Made by a program: the position numbers and the translations under genes
Source of the DNA: Bacteroidota bacterium
Lineage (GTDB): Bacteria > Bacteroidota > Bacteroidia > Bacteroidales > Prolixibacteraceae
Reading direction: 5' to 3'
DNA: 11,794 nt
NCBI GenBank assembly: GCA_013203755.1
Contig: JABMPI010000638.1
Coordinates: forward strand, 1 to 11,794
Shown: in pieces, positions 1 to 7,448 of the stretch
Position numbering within the stretch: position 1 is the first letter of the stretch
How the letters are laid out: the number at the start of each line of letters is the position of its first letter
Notes under the pieces: generated by a model
Told to the model about the DNA's origin: nothing
The model's input: the letters and a program-made list of their open reading frames with translations, nothing else
Database searches by the model: none

Positions 1-4
1 AACT

Positions 5-28
5 GATCCTGAGCGGAGTCGAAGGATC
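5..28. repeat. Short inverted repeat, interspersed-repeat type
   Basis: GATCCT (5-10) and AGGATC (23-28) form a 6-bp stem around a GC-rich core reading gagcggagtcga. From memory, the core CCTGAGCGGAGTCGAAGG, or its complement, recurs between genes in many bacterial genomes, Bacteroidota included. It lies downstream of the minus-strand receptor gene. No T-tract follows on that strand, so it is not a standard intrinsic terminator. Only the inverted repeat itself is seen directly; its repeat status is recollection. Confidence 0.45.
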
Positions 29-45
29 TCATGGGTTATATTCCC

Positions 46-104
46 CGCAGCTCTGCTGCGATAGAAAAATGTTTTCAGTTAATACCTTGTCAGCTCTGCT
101 GCGA
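46..104. repeat. Two copies of CAGCTCTGCTGCGA, the first in a perfect hairpin
   Basis: The 14-mer CAGCTCTGCTGCGA occurs at 48-61 and again at 91-104. The first copy sits inside the perfect hairpin CGCAGC-TCT-GCTGCG (46-60). The second retains only a 4-bp CAGC/GCTG stem. Both lie between the receptor stop codon and the window edge and do not look coding. They may be copies of a small dispersed palindromic repeat or remnants of a duplicated terminator stem. Confidence 0.5.
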
Positions 105-125
105 GGTAGTTTATTTAAAGGAAAA

Positions 126-2522
126 TTAGAACTTGGCGTTTACAGAAAAGATAAAATTAGCACCAGGAGAAACTACACCCGAAGAATAAGTTCGATAGCG
201 TTTATCCAGTATGTTTTCGATGCCGGCGGCAAGTGTAATTTTTTGATTGAGTTTGTAGTTTGATTTTAGATTTAAAGTCCACCACGATGGAGAATAGGGA
301 TTTCCATTTTCATCGGGGAGGTAAATATATGGTTTTTCCTTTTCCGATGGAGCAAGTTCATCGTAGTCGATTTTTCCACTGTAATCCACATACAAATCAA
401 GATACATTTTTTGGTTCTCATAGATTAGGTGCGAGCTTCCAAATGTTGGTGGCACGTGTCTGAGTGGCATGTCATCCGAGTCTTTTCCTTTTGTAATTGT
501 TAAGTCGTTTCTGGTACGTAGTGAATTGGTAATAAGATATTCGAACGTAAAATTGGCTCCAACAATAGTTGCCGACTCAGCATTTACCAGTGCTTCAACT
601 TTGCTCATTACACCATCGTATAAAATCGAGTCTTGTCCGTTTAATACATAATCCCGACGAACCATTGCATTTTTCAACCAGGTGTAAAAACCGGTAACCT
701 CAATTCTTGCTTTGCTCGAATAGCTTCGAATAATACTCAGCTCAAGGTTTCGGGCGTATTCTGGTTTTAGATCTGGATTGGGCACAATCACATTTCCCGG
801 CTCCGAGTCAAATACTTTTGCAACATCGTCGATGTTTGGCGAGCGGAAACCTGTGGATGTGGTGATGTTGATTTGCCAATCTTTTGTTGGGTGCCAAACT
901 ATTCCCAGATTTCCATTGAATGCCGAATTTTCCATGTTAAACCCTTCGAATGGGAAACTGTAAAATTGAGGATCGAATTCACCTTTTAAATGAGTGAAAG
1001 TAAACCTTGAACCGCTTTGAAAAATAAATCGTTTATTCAAATTATATTTAAATGAATAATAACCGGCAGCACTTTTATAGGTAGAACCATCTGGATATCT
1101 GGATGCAATTTGTTCAGTCGCCTCTGTCAATAAATTCTGGGAATAACCCTCAGAATTTACCTTGTTAAGGTTGGCTTCTATTCCATAAAAAAGTTCTGTT
1201 TTTTCATCGAATTTTTTACCAAAATCGAGGTTGACGGAAAAAATGCCCAGATTTTCTTCCCGGTCGCCTAAATTGTCATCGTTTAATTTCCGGTTTAAAC
1301 GGCTCTCTGTATAACTCTGATAACCGCTAAGTAAACTTACTTTATCAAAAAGTGTATGTTCCTTTTCGTATTGAAATTGCCCCGAAAACATCGTCCATTT
1401 TTGCGGACCATAATACCAGTCGGCATATGCTAATTTATTGTTTTTATACTGAATTAACCTGTCGTAACGAGGAATGTCACCAGTTTCTGAATGGTGGGCA
1501 CTAATTAAAAAGTCGAAGTTTTCGTTGGGACGAAAGCGAGCTTTCCCCAGTAAATTTAACTGGTTATATCCGGTATATGTTTGAATTTGTTTGTTCTCGT
1601 TTTGAATTATATTGTCGGTTCCGGAATATTTTTTGTTTGATACATATTCCGGACGAAGGTAAAAATCGGAACCATTTGAACCCATTCTTAAATCGTCAAA
1701 ATCAGTAAAAGTGGAACTAAAAAAGGCCGCCCATTTTTTTGAACCAAAATTATAGGTCGCGTTTATCGTTTTTTCGAAATTGGCACTCGAATAGCGAGAG
1801 AATACTTTTCCCGAATGTTCGACATCTGTTGATGTAGATAGTTTGGGTTTGTGTGTGTTGAAACTCATTACCCCACCCAAGGCATCGCTACCATAAATTA
1901 CCGAACCCGGACCAAAAATAATCTCGGTGCTTTCCAAACTGTTGGCATCAAGCGAAATAACATTGTGTAGGTTTCCGCTGCGATAGATGGCGTTATTCAT
2001 TCGTATTCCGTCAACCACAATCAATACGCGGTTTGCCGAAAACCCCCGAATCATTGGGCTGCCACCGCCCATCTGACTCTTCTGGATAAAAACGCCTCCT
2101 TTTATTCCCAATAAATCGGCAGTTGTTTGTGGATTTGTGTGCAAAATATCTTCAACCTGAATAGATTTTATAGTATGCGGAATTTCAGCTTTCGACTGTT
2201 CCCAACGGTTTACAGAAACCACAATTTCATCCAATCGAATCGGGTCTTCAATAAGTAATACAATTCTACTTTGCCGAATAATTTTTTCTTTTGTTGAAGT
2301 ATAATGTAAAAACGAAGAGTGTTTAAATAGAATAATACTTTTTTCGGGGAATTTTCCGATTTGAAATTTGCCAAATTGGTCGGTTTGTGTAGAGTATTTT
2401 TCTGAAAATAAAAGTACTCCTTCAACGGGTTGTCCTGTTTTGGCATTTAACACCTGAACAGTTTGCCCCAGTAGGTTTGAAATAAAAAGTAGATAGAATA
2501 AAAATGTTAAAAGTCGCCTCAC
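126..2522 (-). CDS. TonB-dependent outer-membrane receptor with N-terminal carboxypeptidase-regulatory-like domain
   Basis: This is an outer-membrane gated channel that takes up a scarce ligand using TonB/ExbBD energy. I read a 798-aa protein from the GTG at 2522. It begins VRRLLTFLFYLLFISNLLGQ, a signal peptide with a signal peptidase I-like end. Next come a carboxypeptidase-regulatory-like beta-sandwich (about residues 20-95), a TonB-box-like DEIVVS (98-103) and a plug domain (about 110-225) with MIRGFSANRVLIVVDGIRMN and IFGPGSVIYGSDALGG. A 22-strand-type barrel follows, with FRSPN...NPDLKPE near residue 615 and a C-terminal Phe. A longer frame opens at a TTG at 2567, but that TTG and the following bases form the promoter, so it is unlikely to be translated. 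The plug resembles receptors often labelled heme/hemoglobin type. I see no His between the FRSP and NPDL boxes, where heme receptors usually carry one, so the ligand is undetermined. The gene appears monocistronic, with no SusD partner beside it. Confidence 0.93.
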   Translation of the reverse strand: MRRLLTFLFYLLFISNLLGQTVQVLNAKTGQPVEGVLLFSEKYSTQTDQFGKFQIGKFPEKSIILFKHSSFLHYTSTKEKIIRQSRIVLLIEDPIRLDEIVVSVNRWEQSKAEIPHTIKSIQVEDILHTNPQTTADLLGIKGGVFIQKSQMGGGSPMIRGFSANRVLIVVDGIRMNNAIYRSGNLHNVISLDANSLESTEIIFGPGSVIYGSDALGGVMSFNTHKPKLSTSTDVEHSGKVFSRYSSANFEKTINATYNFGSKKWAAFFSSTFTDFDDLRMGSNGSDFYLRPEYVSNKKYSGTDNIIQNENKQIQTYTGYNQLNLLGKARFRPNENFDFLISAHHSETGDIPRYDRLIQYKNNKLAYADWYYGPQKWTMFSGQFQYEKEHTLFDKVSLLSGYQSYTESRLNRKLNDDNLGDREENLGIFSVNLDFGKKFDEKTELFYGIEANLNKVNSEGYSQNLLTEATEQIASRYPDGSTYKSAAGYYSFKYNLNKRFIFQSGSRFTFTHLKGEFDPQFYSFPFEGFNMENSAFNGNLGIVWHPTKDWQINITTSTGFRSPNIDDVAKVFDSEPGNVIVPNPDLKPEYARNLELSIIRSYSSKARIEVTGFYTWLKNAMVRRDYVLNGQDSILYDGVMSKVEALVNAESATIVGANFTFEYLITNSLRTRNDLTITKGKDSDDMPLRHVPPTFGSSHLIYENQKMYLDLYVDYSGKIDYDELAPSEKEKPYIYLPDENGNPYSPSWWTLNLKSNYKLNQKITLAAGIENILDKRYRTYSSGVVSPGANFIFSVNAKF

Positions 2523-2535
2523 CTTATTTTTTTTG

Positions 2536-2567
2536 CAAAAGTAATTATTTAAGCGCCTTCTTAGCAA
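2536..2567 (-). promoter_or_regulatory. Bacteroidota-type promoter of the TonB receptor
   Basis: Read on the minus strand, TACTTTTG (2543-2536) matches the -7 consensus TAnnTTTG exactly. A TTG (2567-2565) lies 21 nt upstream, as expected for the -33 element. Transcription would start near 2530, leaving a very short A-rich leader before the GTG at 2522. This position is why the GTG is preferred over the TTG at 2567 as the receptor start. Confidence 0.6.
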
Positions 2568-2670
2568 AAATTGTGCCTTAGGTTAATAAACCTCAAAAAA
2601 AACAAAATGAAATTTGGGATAAAGGAAATCTCAAAAAAAAATCCGGGTTGAATCCACAAACCAGATTTTT

Positions 2671-2710
2671 GATATACTCAAACCGAAAAGCTATTTGGTT
2701 TGAGTATATC
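2671..2710. repeat. Perfect 14-bp inverted repeat (hairpin) downstream of gdhA
   Basis: GATATACTCAAACC (2671-2684) is exactly complementary to GGTTTGAGTATATC (2697-2710). Pairing can continue inward through G-T, A-T and A-T to a 17-bp stem around a 6-nt loop. It lies about 150 nt past the gdhA stop codon and about 130 nt before the receptor promoter. On the minus strand the stem is followed by AAAAATC, not a T-run. It is therefore not a textbook terminator on that strand, though it could act as an mRNA 3' end or processing structure. Confidence 0.6.
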
Positions 2711-2860
2711 TATAGATTTTAATAATTTAAACCCAATTGAAATATTGATTAACCTAATTGTTTTGATAAGAAACGAGAGGAGTTGCAACCCATTTCAAGA
2801 TTAATTATTACTTTTTGTTTGTAGCGTCCCGATACTGGTTTCTTGCATCTAAAAACCGGA

Positions 2861-4216
2861 TTACACTAATCCTTGCGCCATCATTGAATTGGCTACTTTT
2901 ACAAATCCGGCAATGTTTGCACCTTTTACATAATTAGTATAGCCATCGGGTTCTTTACCAAATTGTATACACATTTTATGAATATTCACCATAATCGAAT
3001 GTAATTTACTGTCCACCTCTTCGCGGCTCCAAGCCAATCGCATGCTGTTTTGTGTCATTTCTAATCCGGATACTGCTACGCCTCCTGCATTAGCTGCTTT
3101 AGCCGGGCCATAAAGAATTTTTGAATCCAGAAAATGATGCACAGCTTCTAAGGTGGTTGGCATGTTTGCGCCTTCTGCAACCAAAATACATCCATTTTTG
3201 GTGAGCATTTTTGCCTCTTCTTCGTTGATTTCATTTTCGGTTGCACATGGTAAAGCCAAATCACATTTTACACTCCAAGGGCGTTTCTTGTTCAAATATT
3301 GAATATTGTATTTGTCGGCATACTCTTTTATTCTTCCACGGTGTACATTTTTTAACTCCATTACAAAAGCAAGTTTTTCTGAATCAATTCCATCAGGGTC
3401 GTAAATCGAGCCACTTGAATCGGAAAGCGTTACTACTTTTCCTCCCAATTCAATTACTTTTTCGGCGGCAAACTGTGCAACATTTCCTGAGCCTGAAATA
3501 GCTACTATTTTTCCGGAGATGCTATCGTTTCTTGTTTTTAACATCTCTTCGGCAAAATATACAGTCCCGTAACCGGTTGCTTCAGGGCGAATGAGTGAAC
3601 CTCCCCATTCCACACCTTTCCCGGTCAACACACCTGTAAACTCATTTCGTATGCGCTTATACTGACCAAATAAAAATCCAATTTCGCGTCCGCCTACTCC
3701 AATATCGCCGGCAGGCACATCGGTGTATTTTCCAATGTGCCGAGCGAGTTCGCTCATAAAACTTTGGCAAAAACGCATTACTTCGTTGTCTGATTTATTT
3801 TTCGGGTCGAAATCGGAACCTCCTTTGCCTCCACCCATTGGTAAGGAAGTGAGACTATTTTTCAAAACTTGTTCGAAAGCCAAAAATTTTAAAATACTTT
3901 GATTTACTGTAGGATGAAAACGAAGTCCGCCTTTGTAAGGCCCAATTGCACTGTTCATTTCAATGCGGTAACCACGGTTGATGTGAATGTTGCCCCGGTC
4001 GTCACTCCATGGTACCCGAAATTGAATAATTCGCTCAGGTTCAACCATTCGTTCAAGAATTCTGGCATGTAAATATCTCGGGTTATCCAGAAGATAATCT
4101 GCCAATGTTTCAACAACTTCTTTTACTGCTTGATGGAATTCGGGTTGCCCCGGATCTTTCGACTTTACGTAGTTCATAAAGTCTTGAATAAAAATTTTAG
4201 AGCTTTTAGTATTCAT
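2861..4216 (-). CDS. gdhA: NADP-type glutamate dehydrogenase
   Basis: This cytoplasmic enzyme reversibly aminates 2-oxoglutarate to L-glutamate. In this hexameric short-chain class it normally works in ammonia assimilation with NADPH. The protein has 451 aa, close to the E. coli enzyme (447 aa). It has the substrate-binding GPYKGGLRFHP (92-102) and the family active-site signature LPMGGGKGG with catalytic Lys131. PAGDIGVGGREIG (168-180) follows, then the Rossmann nucleotide loop SGSGNVA (241-247). SDSSG after the second beta strand (265-269) fits the NADP-preferring class, but cofactor preference is inferred. The ATG at 4216 follows a TAnnTTTG promoter by about 34 nt and gives a normal N-terminus. 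The gene is divergent from leuS and appears to be a single-gene unit. Confidence 0.96.
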   Translation of the reverse strand: MNTKSSKIFIQDFMNYVKSKDPGQPEFHQAVKEVVETLADYLLDNPRYLHARILERMVEPERIIQFRVPWSDDRGNIHINRGYRIEMNSAIGPYKGGLRFHPTVNQSILKFLAFEQVLKNSLTSLPMGGGKGGSDFDPKNKSDNEVMRFCQSFMSELARHIGKYTDVPAGDIGVGGREIGFLFGQYKRIRNEFTGVLTGKGVEWGGSLIRPEATGYGTVYFAEEMLKTRNDSISGKIVAISGSGNVAQFAAEKVIELGGKVVTLSDSSGSIYDPDGIDSEKLAFVMELKNVHRGRIKEYADKYNIQYLNKKRPWSVKCDLALPCATENEINEEEAKMLTKNGCILVAEGANMPTTLEAVHHFLDSKILYGPAKAANAGGVAVSGLEMTQNSMRLAWSREEVDSKLHSIMVNIHKMCIQFGKEPDGYTNYVKGANIAGFVKVANSMMAQGLV

Positions 4217-4249
4217 GGTGATTTTGATTATTTATGAGAGTTTAAGTTA

Positions 4250-4257
4250 CAAAAATA
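4250..4257 (-). promoter_or_regulatory. Putative -7 promoter element of gdhA
   Basis: TATTTTTG on the minus strand (4257-4250) matches TAnnTTTG exactly. It would give a leader of about 27 nt before the ATG. No TTG lies at the ideal distance: candidates are 13 and 25 nt upstream. The -33 half is therefore weak, which would suit a promoter that needs an activator. Confidence 0.5.
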
Positions 4258-4523
4258 ATCTCATGGTTATCAACTAGTTATTCAATATATTGTAATAAAT
4301 ATAAAAAGTGAAACTAATACTTTAATGTTCATTACAATTTCAAATTAGAAGCTTTAGAATAGTTTTTATTTGAAACTATAAAATAGATTGAATTGGAATT
4401 TGAGTATCATAAAAGCAATAATGTATATTTCTTATTGTAGGCGGTAAAATTATCATTCAGTTAATACCATTTTTAAATAAAATACCACGCTGGTTTTGGG
4501 TGAGATACATTCAACAAAATATT

Positions 4524-4531
4524 TATCTTTG
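4524..4531 (+). promoter_or_regulatory. Putative -7 promoter element of leuS
   Basis: TATCTTTG matches the Bacteroidota consensus TAnnTTTG exactly. It lies 53 nt before the leuS ATG, giving a leader of about 45-50 nt. The nearest upstream TTG (4496-4498) is 25 nt away, slightly beyond the usual spacing. No T-box-like or other structured leader was seen. Confidence 0.55.
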
Positions 4532-4584
4532 CGGCTCGAAAACTATAACAGTTTTTAATTGAGAACCTTATTCAATAAAAAAAG

Positions 4585-7236
4585 ATGGATTATAAATTTG
4601 CAGAGATAGAACCCAAGTGGCAAAAATACTGGGAAGACAATAAAACTTTTAAAACCCTGGACGATTATTCAAAACCAAAATATTACATCCTCGATATGTT
4701 TCCTTATCCGTCGGGTGCTGGTTTGCACGTTGGACACCCCGAGGGTTACACGGCTACCGATATTTTGAGCCGTTACAAACGTATGAAAGGTTTTAATGTT
4801 TTGCACCCTATGGGATACGATGCATTTGGACTTCCCGCAGAACAATATGCCATGCAAACCGGGACTCATCCTGCAATTACCACACAAATAAATTGCGACA
4901 ATTTCCGTCGACAAATTAAAGCCATTGGTTTAAGCTACGATTGGGACAGGGAGATTAATACTACTGATACAAAATATTTTAAATGGACACAGTGGATTTT
5001 CAAACAACTTTATAATACGTGGTTTGATGGCGACATAAAAAAAGGTCGTCCAATTTCAGAACTACCAATTCCTGAAGATGTAAAAGCTGAAGGTGCTGAA
5101 GCAATTAATAAATACATTGGCGAAAAACGGTTGGCATACTACGATAATGCACAGGTTTGGTGGTGCGATTCGTGTAAAACAGTTTGTGCCAACGAAGAGG
5201 TTTTAACCGACGGAGCACACGAAAAATGTGGACATCAGGTAACTCGCAAAAATTTAAAACAGTGGTTGTTACGTATTCCACATTATGGCGAGCGTTTGTT
5301 GGAAGGTTTGGATGATTTGGATTGGCCGGCCGGTGTAAAAGATATGCAGCGCAACTGGATTGGAAAATCGAGTGGTGCCGAAGTAGATTTCGAAATTGAT
5401 GGTTTAGGTAAAAAACTGCGTGTTTATACCACTCGCCCAGATACTTTATTCGGAGCAACTTACATGGTAATTGCACCAGAACACGATTTTGTAAATGAAA
5501 TTGTAACTGATGATAAAAAAGAAGCAGTTGCCAACTATATTAAAGCTTCGGCCTTAAAATCGGATTTAGATCGTACAGATTTGGCCAAAGAAAAAACCGG
5601 AGTTTTCACCGGGCGATATGCAATTAATCCGGTAAACAAGCAGCAAATACCAATTTGGGTTGCCGACTATGTTTTAATGGGTTACGGAACCGGAGCAATT
5701 ATGGCGGTTCCTGCACACGATACACGCGATTTTGAATTCGCCAAAGAATTTGATATCCCTGTAAATTGTATTCTCGATCCAAAAGCTGCTGAAAACAGAG
5801 ATGAAATTTTAGCAGGAAATGCTTGCTGGACTGAAGATGGTGAATACATTAATTCTGCGAGCGAAGAAACTGGATTGGATATTAATGGTTTAAATAAAAC
5901 TGCCGGAATTCAAAAAACAGTTGAATGGTTAGGCAAAAATGAATTGGGAAAAGCAACTGATAATTTCAAATTGCGCGATTGGTTGTTTAGCCGCCAAAGA
6001 TATTGGGGCGAGCCATTTCCGGTAATACATTGGGAAGATGGCGAAGTTACTTTGGTTGAAGATGAGGATTTGCCTTTGGAATTACCCAACTTAGAAAAAT
6101 ATACACCCGGAGATTCCGGTGAGTCGCCACTTTCCAATGCGGAAGATTGGTTGATTGTTACTGATAATAATGGTCGCAAAGGTCGTCGCGAAACCAATAC
6201 AATGCCACAGTGGGCAGGTTCGTGTTGGTACTATTTGCGTTACATCGATCCCAATAATACAGAAAGTATTTTTGATGTAAAAAAAGAACAGTACTGGATG
6301 CCTGTAGATTTGTATGTGGGTGGCGCGGAACATGCTGTTTTACATTTATTGTATTCACGTTTTTGGCACAAAGTATTGTTCGATTTAGGTATAGTTTCAA
6401 CCGACGAACCTTTTCAAAAACTGTTTAACCAGGGAATGATTCTGGCATTTGCTTACGAAACTTCAACGGGTGCAAAAGTTGCTTCCGATTTGGTGGAAGA
6501 AAAATATGGAAAATATTTCCATACCGAAAGTGGAGAAGAGTTGAAGCAGATTGTTGCCAAAATGTCGAAGTCGTTGAAAAACGTAGTAAACCCCGATGAT
6601 ATAATTGAAAAATTTGGGGCAGACTCGTTGCGATTGTACGAGATGTTTATGGGGCCATTAGACGAGCGCAAACCCTGGGCAGAAAATGGTGTAAAAGGAG
6701 TATTTAATTTTCTTGGTAAAGCCTATCGTTTCTTCGCCGATTCAAGTAATATTGTTGAAGGAATCGAAGATAAGGAAGTTGCCAAGTTGCTGCACCAAAC
6801 CATTAAAAAAGTAGAGTTTGATATTGAACACCTGAAATTTAATACAGGTATTTCTGCTTTGATGGTTTTTAATAATCTAGCCATTAAAAAGGGAAAGGTT
6901 ACCAAAGAAACTGCAGAGACTTTTGCGAAAATATTAGCACCGTATGCACCGCATGTTGGAGAAGAGTTGTGGTCGGTTTATGGAAATAAAGAAACGCTTG
7001 CTTATGAACCCTGGCCTTTGGTTGAAGAAAGCTTATTGCAGGAAGATTCCTATGAATATCCAGTTTCGTTTAACGGTAAAATGAGGTTTAAATTGGAATT
7101 TCCGTTGGATATGCCAAAAGACGAAATTGAAAAAGCAGTTTTAGCCGATGAAAATTCGCAACGATGGATTGGTGACAAAACCGTTCGCAAATTTATTTTA
7201 GTTCCAAAGAGGATTATTAATGTGGTGATTGGGTAG
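4585..7236 (+). CDS. leuS: Leucyl-tRNA synthetase (class I, bacterial type)
   Basis: This cytoplasmic enzyme charges tRNA-Leu with leucine using ATP and edits mischarged residues. At 883 aa it is near the bacterial norm (E. coli 860 aa). The N-terminal Rossmann fold has the HIGH-class motif HVGH (48-51) within PSGAGLHVGHPEGY. A zinc-module-like segment has Cys194, Cys197, Cys201, Cys215 and His217. The CP1 editing domain shows TTRPDTLFGATY (near 290) and GTGAIMAVPAHDTRDFEF (near 375), including the conserved editing Asp. The KMSKS loop is at 659-663. The anticodon-binding helical domain follows, and a C-terminal domain ends KTVRKFILVPKRIINVVIG. The ATG at 4585 begins the usual MDYKFAEIEPKWQKYW start. 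The leader ending in aaaaaaag gives only a weak ribosome site, normal for this phylum. The gene is followed by a strong terminator. Confidence 0.98.
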   Translation: MDYKFAEIEPKWQKYWEDNKTFKTLDDYSKPKYYILDMFPYPSGAGLHVGHPEGYTATDILSRYKRMKGFNVLHPMGYDAFGLPAEQYAMQTGTHPAITTQINCDNFRRQIKAIGLSYDWDREINTTDTKYFKWTQWIFKQLYNTWFDGDIKKGRPISELPIPEDVKAEGAEAINKYIGEKRLAYYDNAQVWWCDSCKTVCANEEVLTDGAHEKCGHQVTRKNLKQWLLRIPHYGERLLEGLDDLDWPAGVKDMQRNWIGKSSGAEVDFEIDGLGKKLRVYTTRPDTLFGATYMVIAPEHDFVNEIVTDDKKEAVANYIKASALKSDLDRTDLAKEKTGVFTGRYAINPVNKQQIPIWVADYVLMGYGTGAIMAVPAHDTRDFEFAKEFDIPVNCILDPKAAENRDEILAGNACWTEDGEYINSASEETGLDINGLNKTAGIQKTVEWLGKNELGKATDNFKLRDWLFSRQRYWGEPFPVIHWEDGEVTLVEDEDLPLELPNLEKYTPGDSGESPLSNAEDWLIVTDNNGRKGRRETNTMPQWAGSCWYYLRYIDPNNTESIFDVKKEQYWMPVDLYVGGAEHAVLHLLYSRFWHKVLFDLGIVSTDEPFQKLFNQGMILAFAYETSTGAKVASDLVEEKYGKYFHTESGEELKQIVAKMSKSLKNVVNPDDIIEKFGADSLRLYEMFMGPLDERKPWAENGVKGVFNFLGKAYRFFADSSNIVEGIEDKEVAKLLHQTIKKVEFDIEHLKFNTGISALMVFNNLAIKKGKVTKETAETFAKILAPYAPHVGEELWSVYGNKETLAYEPWPLVEESLLQEDSYEYPVSFNGKMRFKLEFPLDMPKDEIEKAVLADENSQRWIGDKTVRKFILVPKRIINVVIG

Positions 7237-7247
7237 TGGTTTCTAAT

Positions 7248-7275
7248 CCGTTTAGCGGTTTCAACCGCTTGACGG
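7248..7275. repeat. Small palindrome after leuS
   Basis: AGCGGTT-TC-AACCGCT (7254-7269) is a perfect 7-bp inverted repeat. It is flanked by CCGT (7248-7251) and ACGG (7272-7275), which pair across a 2-nt internal mismatch. It begins 11 nt after the leuS stop codon and lies upstream of the intrinsic terminator. It may stabilise the mRNA 3' end or be a dispersed palindrome. No T-run follows it directly. Confidence 0.5.
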
Positions 7276-7294
7276 TTTGCCAGCAAAAATATTG

Positions 7295-7326
7295 AAAAGG
7301 ATGGTCGTTTTGGCTATCCTTTTTTT
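7295..7326 (+). terminator. Intrinsic terminator of leuS
   Basis: AAAAGGATGGTC (7295-7306) pairs with GGCTATCCTTTT through 9 core pairs, including two G-T wobbles, extended by A-T pairs. The loop is GTTTT. The stem runs into seven consecutive T residues (7320-7326). The hairpin starts 58 nt after the leuS stop codon and separates leuS from the YitT gene, which should therefore have its own promoter. Confidence 0.85.
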
Positions 7327-7448
7327 GTGGTTTTGAGAGGCTAATTTTAATTTATTATTAATCATCAAATCCCTGACAAACATCATTATTAATATCCTTT
7401 TCCATTCGTTCATTTGCGAAAAATTTAAACATAAATAATTCGAGTAAA

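Larger units (their letters stand above)
2523..2860. other. Intergenic region between glutamate dehydrogenase and the receptor
   Basis: About 340 non-coding bases lie downstream of gdhA and upstream of the receptor; both genes are on the minus strand. The region holds the receptor promoter at its left end and a long hairpin in the middle (2671-2710). No open frame of note, tRNA-like fold or classical U-tract terminator was seen. The separate promoter and the hairpin suggest that the two genes are not cotranscribed. Confidence 0.6.
4217..4584. other. Divergent gdhA/leuS intergenic region
   Basis: These 368 AT-rich, non-coding bases separate the divergent genes. They hold the gdhA -7 element (4250-4257) and the leuS -7 element (4524-4531). 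There is also an 8-bp inverted pair ATTGTAAT/ATTACAAT (4289-4296 and 4331-4338), a 7-bp inverted repeat ATAGTTT/AAACTAT (4359-4379), and AATACCA repeated directly at 4463 and 4481. No RNA gene or small protein is evident. The paired repeats could be regulator sites for gdhA, but AT-rich DNA produces such matches by chance. Confidence 0.5.

Noticed and set aside
2210..2446. 78-codon minus-strand frame inside the receptor gene
   Set aside because: It is another frame of the receptor N-terminal region, where the receptor frame shows clear domain homology.
4217..4584. T-box or attenuator leader for leuS
   Set aside because: The leader after the -7 element is only about 50 nt and shows no T-box motif, leucine-codon leader peptide or terminator hairpin.
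5105..5476. 123-codon minus-strand open frame inside leuS
   Set aside because: It lies wholly inside a strongly supported leuS frame, shows no recognisable domain, and is typical of antisense shadow frames.
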